A stretch of DNA of 61,212 nt from Candidatus Saccharicenans sp. (GTDB taxonomy: Bacteria > Acidobacteriota > Aminicenantia > Aminicenantales > Saccharicenantaceae): contig JAOAIU010000036.1 of NCBI GenBank assembly GCA_026414545.1, forward strand, positions 1 to 61,212, in the 5' to 3' direction. Under the pieces are notes generated by a model. It was given only the letters and a program-made list of their open reading frames with translations, did no database searches and was not told the origin of the DNA. Numbering within the stretch: position 1 is the stretch's first letter; each line of letters starts with the position of its first letter. Shown piece by piece: positions 29,064-37,894 of this stretch. Position numbers and translations under genes: made by a program.

Positions 29064-29852
29064 ATGACGACAAGAGTGGCTGCCCTGGATTACGCTTTCG
29101 CCGTCGGACGGGTCCGGGCTCTGGAAAATTACCTGATTCCCTACCAGGTTTTCCGGGAAGCGGCCGAAGCAGAATCGGCGGAAAGAGCCCGGGAATTAAT
29201 TTCCGACTCTGGCAGGTTCGGCGAAGACCTGCTGCTGGTCGGAAATGCTGACCAGCTGGACCGGGTCCTGCTCAAGGAAAGGATGGCCCTGGATTTTAAT
29301 CTGGAAGAGCTTTTCCTGGAAAAGCCTCTTTACCATGCTTACCAGGCTGCAGAAAACCCGTCCGAGATGTCCGGCAGGCTGGAGACCGTTGAAAATCATT
29401 TTATCCGGGATTATTTCCGCCTGCGCCTGGACCTGGCCAACTTGAAGCTTTTCCTGCGCTGTCGTTACCTGGAACTGCCCGAGGACCAGCTGGCCGGGAA
29501 ATTTCTCCCCGGAGGCCGGCTGGATAAGAAATTATTCCTGGAAAACTACCGGGCCGATTTTGGTGAATTTTACCAGCTGCTCAGGTCCAGCCAGTTTGGA
29601 GAGCTCTGGAAGCTGGCCACGGAACATCTCGTTTCCAGGGAGAGCTTGATTGTGCTGGAAAGAGAAACAGAAAACCTGTCATTGAATTATTTAAAGCGAG
29701 CCAGGCAGATTACCTTCGGGCCTGAACCGCTTTTTGCTTACGGCCTGGCCCGGAGGCACGAACTGAAGCTCGTCCGGATTGTCCTGGCCGGAAAATTCCT
29801 GCAGCTTCCGGCCTCATTCTTGAGGGAAAGGATAAGTCAGACCTATGTCTGA
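29064..29852 (+). CDS. ntpC: V/A-type ATPase subunit C (d)
   Basis: A 262-residue helical subunit that couples the central axle to the membrane ring. DYAFAVGRVRALENYLIP at the N-terminus, DYFRLRLDLANLKLFLRCR in the middle and GPEPLFAYGLARRHELKLVRI at the end are typical of the AC39/NtpC family. It is shorter than most (about 330 residues). It starts one base after the ntpE stop and overlaps ntpG by 8 bp. Confidence 0.9.
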   Translation: MTTRVAALDYAFAVGRVRALENYLIPYQVFREAAEAESAERARELISDSGRFGEDLLLVGNADQLDRVLLKERMALDFNLEELFLEKPLYHAYQAAENPSEMSGRLETVENHFIRDYFRLRLDLANLKLFLRCRYLELPEDQLAGKFLPGGRLDKKLFLENYRADFGEFYQLLRSSQFGELWKLATEHLVSRESLIVLERETENLSLNYLKRARQITFGPEPLFAYGLARRHELKLVRIVLAGKFLQLPASFLRERISQTYV

Positions 29853-30195
29853 AGCTGGACGGATAGCCGTAATCGGAGACCGGGATTTCTGCGCTCCATT
29901 TAAAGTTCTGGGGCTCAGCGTCTTGACCCCGGCCACCCCGGATGAGGCCAGGTCCTTTCTGGCCCAGGTAGTCCAGGAGAAGTACGCTATCTGCCTGATC
30001 CAGGAAACCTGGCTGGAGGTCCTGAAATCAGAGGTGGCTGAGCTCAGTCATAAGTTCTCCCCGGTTTGCCTCGGTTTTTCCGACTTTCGGGCCAGCTCGG
30101 AAGCGGTGGAAAACCTGATGAAGGAGCTTTCAATCAAAGCCATTGGTTCAGACGCACTCTTTACCAGAGGAAGGAAAGACAATGAGACAAGGTAA
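29845..30195 (+). CDS. ntpG: V/A-type ATPase subunit F
   Basis: A 116-residue regulatory central-stalk subunit with a Rossmann-like fold: RIAVIGDRDFCAPFKVLGL at the N-terminus, then YAICLIQETW and FSPVCLGFSD. Start overlaps the ntpC end; its end overlaps the ntpA start by 14 bp, so translation is coupled along this part of the operon. The -GKI-like C-terminal tail is variable in the family. Confidence 0.9.
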   Translation: MSEAGRIAVIGDRDFCAPFKVLGLSVLTPATPDEARSFLAQVVQEKYAICLIQETWLEVLKSEVAELSHKFSPVCLGFSDFRASSEAVENLMKELSIKAIGSDALFTRGRKDNETR

Positions 30196-31927
30196 AATAA
30201 TTCGCGTGGCCGGTCCCCTGGTGGTGGCAGCCGAGTGTCTCGGGGCCAAGATGTACGATATGGTCAGGGTCGGTCACCTGGGCTTGATCGGAGAAATAAT
30301 TGAACTCAATAATGACCGGGCCTATATCCAGGTTTATGAGGATACCACCGGTGTCGGCCCCGGAGAGCCGGTGGTGCTCACCGAGAAACCTCTGTCGGTG
30401 GAGCTTGGGCCTGGGATCCTGGGGTCAATTTACGACGGCATTCAGCGTCCGCTGGATGTAATCAGGGCCCGGCACGGTGATTTCGTTTCGCGGGGAATCG
30501 AGGTCCCGGCCCTGGACCGGGAACGGCGCTGGCCTTTTGAACCGGTAAAGAAGGTGGGCGACAGGGTCTTGGCGGGAGACATCATCGGCTACGTCCAGGA
30601 AACTCCGCTCATTCAGCACCGGATAATGACGCCGGAGAACGGCGACGGAGAAATCATCGAGATTAAAGAAGGAGAATTCCAGGTCGAAGAAGTTGTCTGC
30701 CGAATTAAAAAGGATTCGGGCGAAATTAAAGAACTGAACCTGTTCCAGGTCTGGCCGGTCCGAAAGCAGCGCCCGGTTAAAGAAAGGCTGATGCCCTTCG
30801 AGCCGTTGATCACCGGCCAGCGAATACTCGATACCCTGTTTCCCCTGGCCAAGGGCGGGACGGCCTGCGTCCCCGGTCCATTCGGCAGCGGCAAAACCGT
30901 GGTCCAGCACCAGCTGGCCAAGTGGTCGGATGCTCAGATCATAGTCTACGTGGCCTGCGGGGAACGCGGCAACGAAGTGGCCGACTTGCTGTTGAGCTTC
31001 CCGGAACTGAAGGACCCCAACACCGGACGGCCGCTTCTGGAAAGGACAGTCATCATTGCTAACACCTCCAATATGCCGGTGGCCGCTCGCGAAGCTTCCA
31101 TCTATACCGGCATGACCATTGCTGAATATTTCCGTGACATGGGCTACTCGGTGGCCCTGATGGCCGACTCTTCTTCTCGCTGGGCCGAAGCCCTGAGAGA
31201 AATTGGCGGGCGCATGGAAGAGATGCCGGGCGACGAAGGCTACCCGGCTTATTTGGCCAGCCGCCTGGCCGAGTTTTACGAGCGGGCTGGCAAGGTGGTC
31301 TGTTCCGGCTCGGAAGAAAGGATTGGCGCCCTGAGTGTCATCGGGGCGGTCAGCCCACCCGGGGGCGACCTGTCCGACCCGGTGGTCCAGGCCACTCTTA
31401 AGGTGGTCAAAGTCTTCTGGGCGCTGGACGACCGGCTGGCCAACATGCGACATTTCCCGGCCATCAACTGGCTGCAGAGCTATTCGCTGTACCGCGATTC
31501 GTTGAAGAAGTATTTGGCTGAAAAAGTGGCTGAGGATTTTGTTGAACTAAGCCAGGAAGCTATGAAGTTGCTGGAGCTGGAAGCCGAGCTTCAGGAAATC
31601 GCCAGGCTGATAGGCCTGGAATCACTGTCATACAAGGAAAGGTTGATTCTGGAAACGGCTCGCTCCATCCGCGAGGATTTCCTGCACCAGAACGCCTTCC
31701 ATCCCCAGGACACCTACACCTCCATGCGCAAACAGTACCTGATGCTGCGGACCATTCTCCACTTCCATCACCGGGCCAACGAGGCTCTGGAGGCCGGCAA
31801 GGAATTCAACGATATCATCTCCCTGGAGGTCCGCGACCGGATTTCCAAGATGAAATATCTGCCTGAGGAAGAAGAAACCTTGCTTCAGGTGGAAAAAGAA
31901 GTGGACGCTTCTTTCAAGACACTTTAG
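30182..31927 (+). CDS. ntpA: V/A-type ATPase catalytic subunit A
   Basis: A 581-residue catalytic ATPase (also named AtpA). The start is the ATG at 30182 ([16 protein letters not shown]) behind GGAAGGA; a 13-codon upstream extension lies inside ntpG. It has the N-terminal barrel, the A-specific non-homologous insert (about 115-190, [15 protein letters not shown]), Walker [12 protein letters not shown], and [10 protein letters not shown] with the catalytic Glu. [11 protein letters not shown] and [11 protein letters not shown] follow. With ntpB it forms the hexameric head that hydrolyses or makes ATP. Confidence 0.97.
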   Translation: MRQGKIIRVAGPLVVAAECLGAKMYDMVRVGHLGLIGEIIELNNDRAYIQVYEDTTGVGPGEPVVLTEKPLSVELGPGILGSIYDGIQRPLDVIRARHGDFVSRGIEVPALDRERRWPFEPVKKVGDRVLAGDIIGYVQETPLIQHRIMTPENGDGEIIEIKEGEFQVEEVVCRIKKDSGEIKELNLFQVWPVRKQRPVKERLMPFEPLITGQRILDTLFPLAKGGTACVPGPFGSGKTVVQHQLAKWSDAQIIVYVACGERGNEVADLLLSFPELKDPNTGRPLLERTVIIANTSNMPVAAREASIYTGMTIAEYFRDMGYSVALMADSSSRWAEALREIGGRMEEMPGDEGYPAYLASRLAEFYERAGKVVCSGSEERIGALSVIGAVSPPGGDLSDPVVQATLKVVKVFWALDDRLANMRHFPAINWLQSYSLYRDSLKKYLAEKVAEDFVELSQEAMKLLELEAELQEIARLIGLESLSYKERLILETARSIREDFLHQNAFHPQDTYTSMRKQYLMLRTILHFHHRANEALEAGKEFNDIISLEVRDRISKMKYLPEEEETLLQVEKEVDASFKTL

Positions 31928-31943
31928 TTTTAAGGTGAGTCCC

Positions 31944-33317
31944 ATGCACAAAGAATACTTGACAGTCTCCAACATAGTCGGGCCGCTGGTCATCGTGGAA
32001 AAGATAGCCGACGTTAAATACAACGAACTGGTGGAAATAGAGGACTCCCGGGGGCGCCTGCGCCGCGGGACGGTGCTTGAGGTCTCGACTGACCAGGCCG
32101 TGGTCCAGGTGTTCGAGGGAACCGTCGGTCTGGACATCGATAAATCCCGGGTCCGCTTCCTGGGACGTTCCCAGCAGCTGCCGGTTTCGGAAGAAATCAT
32201 CGGCCGGGTGTTTGACGGTTCCGGCCGGCCACGGGATAACGGCCCGCAGATCATTGCCCGCAAACGTCTTGACATCAACGGCAGCCCCATCAATCCCGAC
32301 GCCCGTGATTATCCCTCGGAATTCATTCAGACCGGTATTTCTTCCATCGACGGCATGAACCCCCTGGTCCGCGGCCAGAAGCTGCCAATCTTTTCTGGCT
32401 CCGGTCTGCCCCACCCGAGGATTGCGGCCCAGATTGCCCGCCAGGCTAAAGTTCTGGGCAAGGAAGAAAAATTTGCCGTGGTCTTTGCGGCCATGGGCAT
32501 CACCTTTGAAGAGGCTAACTTCTTCATAGAGGACTTCCGCAACACTGGAGCCCTGGAGAGAGCGGTTCTGTTTTTGAACCTGGCCAACGAGCCGGCCATC
32601 GAAAGAATTGCCACTCCGCGCCTGGCCCTGACCTGTGCCGAGTACCTGGCCTTTGAACTCGACATGCATGTCCTGGTCATCCTGGTGGACATGACCTTCT
32701 ATGCCGAAGCCCTGCGCGAAATCTCGGCCGCCCGGAAGGAAATCCCGGGCCGACGGGGTTATCCCGGCTACCTCTATACCGACCTGGCCACCATGTACGA
32801 AAGGGCCGGCCGGATCAAGGGCAAGAAAGGTTCGATCACCATGATTCCCATCCTGACCATGCCCGAGGACGACAAGACCCACCCCATTCCGGACCTGACC
32901 GGTTACATCACCGAGGGGCAGGTGATATTGAGCCGGGAACTTCACCGCAAGGGAATCTACCCGCCCATAGATGTCCTGCCCAGCCTGTCGCGTTTAAAAG
33001 ATAAAGGAATAGGAGCCGGAAAGACCAGAGAAGACCATGCCGACGTGCTTAACCAGTTGTTCGCCTGTTATGCCCGTGGCAAGGAAGCCCGGGAACTGGC
33101 CCTGATTCTGGGTGAGGCAGCCCTCAGCGACCTGGACCGGCTGTACCTGAAATTTGCCGACCTGTTTGAGACGGAGTTTGTTCGGCAGGGTGAATTCGAA
33201 GCCCGGACCATCGAGCAGACCATAGAACTCGGCTGGAAGCTGATGCGCCAGCTTCCGAAGAAAGAGCTGAAGAGAATCAGGCCGGAATACCTGGAAAAGT
33301 ATTATTCGCCGGCTTGA
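31944..33317 (+). CDS. ntpB: V/A-type ATPase non-catalytic subunit B
   Basis: A 457-residue nucleotide-binding partner of subunit A. The ATG at 31944 follows AAGGTGAG; a GTG 9 nt upstream lies within that box. It lacks a Walker A lysine motif, with [19 protein letters not shown] at that position as expected for B. TIPILTMP-like segment [20 protein letters not shown] and [18 protein letters not shown] are family hallmarks. Sits between A and D in the usual order. Confidence 0.96.
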   Translation: MHKEYLTVSNIVGPLVIVEKIADVKYNELVEIEDSRGRLRRGTVLEVSTDQAVVQVFEGTVGLDIDKSRVRFLGRSQQLPVSEEIIGRVFDGSGRPRDNGPQIIARKRLDINGSPINPDARDYPSEFIQTGISSIDGMNPLVRGQKLPIFSGSGLPHPRIAAQIARQAKVLGKEEKFAVVFAAMGITFEEANFFIEDFRNTGALERAVLFLNLANEPAIERIATPRLALTCAEYLAFELDMHVLVILVDMTFYAEALREISAARKEIPGRRGYPGYLYTDLATMYERAGRIKGKKGSITMIPILTMPEDDKTHPIPDLTGYITEGQVILSRELHRKGIYPPIDVLPSLSRLKDKGIGAGKTREDHADVLNQLFACYARGKEARELALILGEAALSDLDRLYLKFADLFETEFVRQGEFEARTIEQTIELGWKLMRQLPKKELKRIRPEYLEKYYSPA

Positions 33318-33339
33318 ACTGCAGGAAGCGAGAAAGCAG

Positions 33340-33951
33340 ATGAAGCTTAAAGTCAACCCCAACCGGATGGAGTTGCTGCGACTCCGCCGCCGCCTGGCCC
33401 TGGCCGAGAGGGGACACAAACTTCTTAAAGACAAGCTGGAAGAACTGATGCGGCAGCTGCTGGAAGCCTCCCGGAGGCTGGCCGAACTGCACCAAAAGAT
33501 CGACCGGGAATTTGAAATCATCACCGGGGCCACAGCCGCCGTTCGGATTTCTCAGCCGGCCTTTGAAGTATCGGAACTTCTCGGAGAGGGCAATCTGGAA
33601 ATTTTTGTGGAGCCGGGGCGGTTGCTGAACCTGGCTGTCCCTGAGTTTCAACTGGCCAGTTTTCAGCCAGGAGATTACGACCTGTTTCTGACCGAGAGCG
33701 AGCTGGACGTGGCCGTGAAACATTTCAAGAAAGTTCTGCCGGAACTCCTGGAGTTCTGCAGCCTCTGGAAAAAGCTGGAGCTTCTGGCTCACGAAATAGA
33801 AGTGACCAGGAGAAGGGTCAACGCCCTGGAATACATTTTAATCCCCAGCCTTAAGGAAACTATCCACTCCATTTCCTCGCGCCTGGAGGAGATCGAACGC
33901 TCCTACCAGGTTCAGCTGATGAGAGTGAAGGAGATTGTTCGCCACCACTAA
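33340..33951 (+). CDS. ntpD: V/A-type ATPase central axle subunit D
   Basis: A 203-residue antiparallel coiled coil (rotor axle). The N-terminus KVNPNRMELLRLRRRLALAE and C-terminus TRRRVNALEYILIPSLKETI are the conserved pairing helices of NtpD/AtpD. Last gene of the operon. A small stem (CCACT/AGTGG, 33945-33957) overlaps the stop and is followed by AAAATTCC, so it is at best a weak terminator. Confidence 0.95.
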   Translation: MKLKVNPNRMELLRLRRRLALAERGHKLLKDKLEELMRQLLEASRRLAELHQKIDREFEIITGATAAVRISQPAFEVSELLGEGNLEIFVEPGRLLNLAVPEFQLASFQPGDYDLFLTESELDVAVKHFKKVLPELLEFCSLWKKLELLAHEIEVTRRRVNALEYILIPSLKETIHSISSRLEEIERSYQVQLMRVKEIVRHH

Positions 33952-34005
33952 TAGTGGCCTAAAATTCCTTTACACAAAAAAAAGTATAAAAAACCCAAAA
34001 AAGTA

Positions 34006-34035
34006 TTGACATCCGGAAAAAATGCTGTATATATA
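34006..34035 (+). promoter_or_regulatory. sigma-70-type promoter of the ATP-grasp/KamA operon
   Basis: TTGACA (34006-34011) is followed by TATATA at 34028 (16-bp spacer) or 34030 (18-bp spacer) in a very AT-rich stretch. Predicted start is about 34040, leaving a roughly 95-nt leader before the first ATP-grasp gene. Confidence 0.65.
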
Positions 34036-34056
34036 CAATTGAAAACAGAAAAAGAA

Positions 34057-34116
34057 ATGAAACTGAAAGCGGCGATTAAAAAATTTTTTGAAGGAAGGCA
34101 CTTAAAAATTTTTTAG
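34057..34116 (+). CDS. possible 19-residue Lys-rich leader peptide
   Basis: A frame from ATG 34057 to TAG 34116 encodes 19 residues, five of them Lys (all AAA). It lies between the promoter and the first ATP-grasp gene. A weak AGAAAAAGAA precedes the ATG. It contains two A/T blocks that can pair. A second frame, GTG 34123 to TGA 34140 (five codons, three Lys and one Arg), overlaps the operon's first ATG. AT-rich composition alone could produce this. Confidence 0.3.
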   Translation: MKLKAAIKKFFEGRHLKIF

Positions 34117-34136
34117 CGGCGAGTGAAAAAAAGAAA

Positions 34137-35255
34137 ATGAAAATCGCTTTGCTTTTCAGTTCCAAGCAGGGAATGGCCAGGACACTGGGACCGGTTCTTT
34201 TTGAAGACCGGGCTGAAGAAGGGGAAGAGCCCCCACCTGATTTGCTGGCTGAATGCGACAGCGATGAAACCATCACTGCTGTCGAGCAGGCCCTCCAGAA
34301 ATTTCACCGGGTGGTTCTGATTGAATCCGACGAACAGGCCTACCTGCGCCTGATGGAAGAAAAGCCAGACCTGGTTTTTAACATCGCCGAAAGACTTTTT
34401 GGGCCAAACCGCGAGTCTCATATCCCGACCATTTGCGAGATGCTGAACATCCCCTACACCGGCTCTGACCCGCTGACCCTGGGAATCTGCCTGGACAAGT
34501 CCCGGGCCAAGGAAATCCTCAGTTACCACCGGATACCCAATCCGGATTTCCGGGTGATAGAGCGGGCCGAAGATATTCCGCCGAGGCTGAAATACCCGTT
34601 GATAGTCAAACCTCTTTATGAAGGTTCAAGCAAGGGTATTAAGGACAACTCGGTGGTCAGCAACCGTCGGGAACTTAAAGCTAAGATTGAGGAAATAAGA
34701 AGACTGTACGACCAGCCGGCCATAGTGGAAAAATTCCTGACCGGCCGGGAATTCACGGTCGGGGTTCTGGGAAATTATCCTGACCTGGAGATACTGCCCA
34801 TCGTGGAAATTGACCATTCCCAGCTTCCAGCCGGGGCCAGGCCGATTTATTCCTACGAAGCCAAGTGGGTCTGGGACAGGCCAGAGCAACCGCTGGAAAT
34901 CTTTTGCTGCCCGGCCGATATCTCGGATGAATTGAAAACCAGAATTGAGGAAACGGTCAGAGAGACCTGCCGGGTGCTGAGAATACGCGACTGGGCCCGG
35001 ATTGACGTCAGGCTTGATGAAAAGGGTGTGCCCAACATCCTGGAAATAAACCCCCTGCCGGGCATCCTGCCCAATCCCGAGGATAATTCCTGCCTGCCCA
35101 AGGCGGCCCGGGCGGCCGGTTATAGCTACGACCTGCTCATCAACCGGGTGGTCTGGGAGGCCGGTAAGCGGTATGGCCTGCCGGTTGATTTTTACCGCGA
35201 TGTGTTCCGGCCGGCGACCAGCTCCCTTGGTCTCGGAGGAGCCGATGGCCACTGA
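34137..35255 (+). CDS. D-Ala-D-Ala-ligase-like ATP-grasp ligase 1
   Basis: A 372-residue ATP-grasp enzyme, expected to join a carboxylate and an amine through an acyl phosphate. PDLVFNIAERLFGPNRESHIP replaces the Ddl N-terminal loop, MLNIPYTGSDPLTLGICLDK is the Ddl-family linker, YPLIVKPLYEGSSKGI binds ATP, and RIDVRLDEKG ... LEINPLPGI supplies Mg2+ ligands. The Ddl substrate motifs are altered, so a housekeeping D-Ala-D-Ala role is unlikely. First gene of an operon with a paralogue (11-bp overlap), a GNAT and KamA. There is no strong ribosome-binding site; translation may be coupled to a five-codon frame ending ATGA. Confidence 0.85.
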   Translation: MKIALLFSSKQGMARTLGPVLFEDRAEEGEEPPPDLLAECDSDETITAVEQALQKFHRVVLIESDEQAYLRLMEEKPDLVFNIAERLFGPNRESHIPTICEMLNIPYTGSDPLTLGICLDKSRAKEILSYHRIPNPDFRVIERAEDIPPRLKYPLIVKPLYEGSSKGIKDNSVVSNRRELKAKIEEIRRLYDQPAIVEKFLTGREFTVGVLGNYPDLEILPIVEIDHSQLPAGARPIYSYEAKWVWDRPEQPLEIFCCPADISDELKTRIEETVRETCRVLRIRDWARIDVRLDEKGVPNILEINPLPGILPNPEDNSCLPKAARAAGYSYDLLINRVVWEAGKRYGLPVDFYRDVFRPATSSLGLGGADGH

Positions 35256-36276
35256 CAGTCCTAAGGTCGGAGTGGCTTTCAACACCTACGAGCCTTTCAT
35301 CTACCGCCCGGAAAAAGTTTCCGAGGACTCGGTGGCCAGGGTGGCTGAGGTTGTCTGCGAGACTCTGAATCAGGCCGGGGTGGAGGCCACCATCATTCCC
35401 CTGCAGAGAAGCATGTTCACCTTTCTGCGGCGGCTCAAAGAGTTGAATGTGGAGGTGGTGGTCAACCTGTGTGAGGGTTTCTTCGGCAATCCCCAGTGGG
35501 AAGCCAACGTGGCCGCGGTCATGGAAATGTTGCACATTCCCTTTACCGGGAACAGCTCCCGGACGCTGGCCCTCTGCCAGGACAAGCACCAGGCCAAGGC
35601 CATTCTCAGCTCCTTCAACCTGCCGGTGGCCGCCAGCCAGCTCATCACCTCGGCCGAGGAAATGGTCGACCTGAAATTTCCGGTGATCGTCAAACCCAAT
35701 TCCGAGGATGCCAGCATCGGGGTTCATCCGGAATCGGTAGTCTACGACCAGGAATCCCTGGCGGCCAGGGTGGAAAAGATTGTCAGGACCTATAACCAGC
35801 CGGCCATCGTCGAGGAGTATATCGACGGTCGGGAGTTCAACGTGGCCGTCCTGGAAGACGGCGAACCCCGGGCCCTGCCCGTCTCCGAAATAGATTTTTC
35901 CAAAATGCCCGAGGGTTATCCCCACATCTGCAGCTACGAAGCCAAGTGGTATCCGGACCATATCCTCTACAAGTCGACTCCGCCCGTCTGCCCGGCCCCG
36001 ATTAATACAGAACTCGGTCTAAAACTGCAGGAACTGGCAGTTAACGCCTTCAAGGCTATGGGGTGCCGCGATTATGCCCGGGTGGATTTTCGGATGAACA
36101 CCCGGGGCGAAATATTCATACTGGAAGTTAACCCCAACCCGGACGTCAGCCTTGATGCCGGTTATGCCCGGGCCCTGAAAGCCGCCGGCATCGATTATGC
36201 GGATTTCTGGAAATTGCTGATTGCCAACGCCAGGAAAAGGAAAGAAGGCAATGTTGCGCCCAATGGCAAGAGCTGA
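35245..36276 (+). CDS. D-Ala-D-Ala-ligase-like ATP-grasp ligase 2
   Basis: A 343-residue paralogue of the preceding ligase. I start it at ATG 35245 with GGAGGAG 3 nt upstream, inside the 3' end of ligase 1. Features: VVVNLCEGFFGNPQWEANV, MLHIPFTGNSSRTLALCQDK, FPVIVKPNSEDASIGV (ATP lid), IVEEYIDGREFNVAVL, and RVDFRMNTRG ... LEVNPNPDV with metal-binding Glu/Asn. The SYEAKW segment is shared with ligase 1 and absent from classic Ddl. Two such ligases in tandem suggest two successive amide bonds, or a heteromeric enzyme. Substrate is unknown. Confidence 0.85.
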   Translation: MATDSPKVGVAFNTYEPFIYRPEKVSEDSVARVAEVVCETLNQAGVEATIIPLQRSMFTFLRRLKELNVEVVVNLCEGFFGNPQWEANVAAVMEMLHIPFTGNSSRTLALCQDKHQAKAILSSFNLPVAASQLITSAEEMVDLKFPVIVKPNSEDASIGVHPESVVYDQESLAARVEKIVRTYNQPAIVEEYIDGREFNVAVLEDGEPRALPVSEIDFSKMPEGYPHICSYEAKWYPDHILYKSTPPVCPAPINTELGLKLQELAVNAFKAMGCRDYARVDFRMNTRGEIFILEVNPNPDVSLDAGYARALKAAGIDYADFWKLLIANARKRKEGNVAPNGKS

Positions 36277-36733
36277 CCGTCAGCCGGTGCTCGACCTCAT
36301 CCGGGCCACCGGGTTTTTCACGCCGGGAGAAATCCAGGTGGCTGAAGAATTGATCGATATTTATCTTAATAATCCGGAGCAGCGCGACTATTACATAGTG
36401 GTTGTGGAAAATGAAGAGGGACAGGTGGCTGGCTACATGACCTACGGGCCGACACCCCTGACCGAAGGCACCTGGGACCTGTACTGGATTGCTGTGGCTC
36501 CGGAAGCTCAGGGCCGCGGTTTTGGACAACAGCTGGTGGGCTGGCTGGAAGAGGAAGTAAAAAGAAATAACGGTCGCCTGGTTTTGATAGAGACTTCTTC
36601 CCAGCCCAAGTATCAACCGACCAGAAAATTCTACGAAAAACTGGGATATACCGAAGTGGCCCGCATCCGGGACTTCTACCGTCCCGGAGACGACCGGGTA
36701 ATCTTCGGAAAATATTTTCGCCCAAAGGAGTGA
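36251..36733 (+). CDS. GNAT-family N-acetyltransferase
   Basis: A 160-residue acyl-CoA-dependent N-acetyltransferase. LYWIAVAPEAQGRGFGQQLV holds the acetyl-CoA motif (Q/RxxGxG/A) and TRKFYEKLGYTEVARIRDFY is motif B. ATG 36251 follows GGAAAGAAGG; an ATG at 36263 is possible. It overlaps the end of ATP-grasp ligase 2 by 26 bp and ends 12 bp before kamA. In that company it may acetylate beta-lysine or a beta-lysine peptide, as AblB does in methanogens, but it is much shorter than AblB and the substrate is inferred. Confidence 0.85.
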   Translation: MLRPMARADRQPVLDLIRATGFFTPGEIQVAEELIDIYLNNPEQRDYYIVVVENEEGQVAGYMTYGPTPLTEGTWDLYWIAVAPEAQGRGFGQQLVGWLEEEVKRNNGRLVLIETSSQPKYQPTRKFYEKLGYTEVARIRDFYRPGDDRVIFGKYFRPKE

Positions 36734-36745
36734 GAAAAGGAGACA

Positions 36746-37849
36746 ATGGAAGACTGGCAACGAATCTTACGCGACAGCCTGCGCACGCCCGAAGACATCG
36801 CCGAACATTTCGGCCTGGACCTGGAAGAGGTCAGGAAAATTGGCCGGGCCTTCAAGATCCAGATTACTCCTTATTACGCGAGTCTGATCAAGAAAAAGGG
36901 TGATCCCATCTATAGACAGGTGGTGCCGGACCTGGCCGAACTGGCTGAGAACTCCGGCCAGGAAGACCCGCTGGAAGAGGACCTGGATTCCCCCGTTCCC
37001 AGCATCGTTCACCGCTACCCCGACCGGGTGCTGTTTCTGGTTTCCCACAGCTGCGCTTCCTACTGCCGTTTCTGCACCAGGAAAAGGAAAGTCGGCGACC
37101 CCAGCAAGATCCATCCCCGCTACATCGAAGACGGCATCAACTATATCAAGGACCATCCCGAGGTCCGCGACGTGATCATTTCCGGAGGCGACCCGCTCAT
37201 CCTGAGCGATGACAGACTGGAAGCTATTCTCAGCCAGGTGCGCTCCATTCCCCACGTGGAAATCATGCGCCTCGGCAGCCGGGTGCCCTGTTTTCTGCCG
37301 CAGAGAATAACCGAAAAGCTGGTCAACATGCTGAAGAAGTACCACCCGCTTTACCTGAACGTTCACTTCAACCATCCTGACGAGATAACGCCGGAAGCGG
37401 CCCGGGCCCTGAACCTGTTGGCCGATGCCGGCATTCCCCTCGGCAACCAGACCGTCCTGCTCAAGGGCATCAACGACGAGGTCCCGGTAATGAGAAAGTT
37501 GATGCAGAAGTTGTTGATGGTCAGGGTGCGTCCCTATTATATCTACCAGGCGGATTACGTTAAGGGGACAGACCATTTCCGGACGACCGTGGAGAAAGGC
37601 CTCGAGATCTACCAGGGACTCAGGGGCTGGACTTCGGGCCTGGCCGTGCCCCAGTACGTCATAGACGCACCTGGCGGCGGCGGCAAGATCCCGCTAATTC
37701 CCGAGTACGTGCAGGCAATTTCCGACGAGAAGGTGGTTCTCAGGAACTATGCTGGCGAAGTCTATGTCTATCCACAGGTTAAAAGTCCAAAGAAGAGGCG
37801 GCCGCGGGTGCAGCCACCGTGCTACGCCGCTCCCAGCCAGCAACTCTGA
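36746..37849 (+). CDS. kamA: lysine 2,3-aminomutase (KamA family)
   Basis: Radical SAM, PLP-dependent aminomutase, 367 residues. C103, C107, C110 (CASYCRFC) bind the Fe-S cluster and R112 follows, equivalent to R134 in Clostridium subterminale enzyme. K314 in GGGGKIPL is the PLP lysine. D270 (YQAD) and D307 (VIDAPG) keep the 37- and 7-residue spacing of D293/D330/K337, the Asp pair that holds the lysine epsilon-amine, so L-lysine is the likely substrate and beta-lysine the product. AAGGAG lies before the ATG. The C-terminal 30 residues are basic. An EF-P-modifying EpmB role is less likely: no epmA or efp is adjacent. Confidence 0.92.
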   Translation: MEDWQRILRDSLRTPEDIAEHFGLDLEEVRKIGRAFKIQITPYYASLIKKKGDPIYRQVVPDLAELAENSGQEDPLEEDLDSPVPSIVHRYPDRVLFLVSHSCASYCRFCTRKRKVGDPSKIHPRYIEDGINYIKDHPEVRDVIISGGDPLILSDDRLEAILSQVRSIPHVEIMRLGSRVPCFLPQRITEKLVNMLKKYHPLYLNVHFNHPDEITPEAARALNLLADAGIPLGNQTVLLKGINDEVPVMRKLMQKLLMVRVRPYYIYQADYVKGTDHFRTTVEKGLEIYQGLRGWTSGLAVPQYVIDAPGGGGKIPLIPEYVQAISDEKVVLRNYAGEVYVYPQVKSPKKRRPRVQPPCYAAPSQQL

Positions 37850-37894
37850 GTTACGCCAGTCAGCTTAAAAAGAAATCTGGACCGAGTAGAAGTT

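Noticed and set aside
30425-31453. Long minus-strand frame
   Set aside because: Antisense to ntpA, whose motifs are unambiguous.
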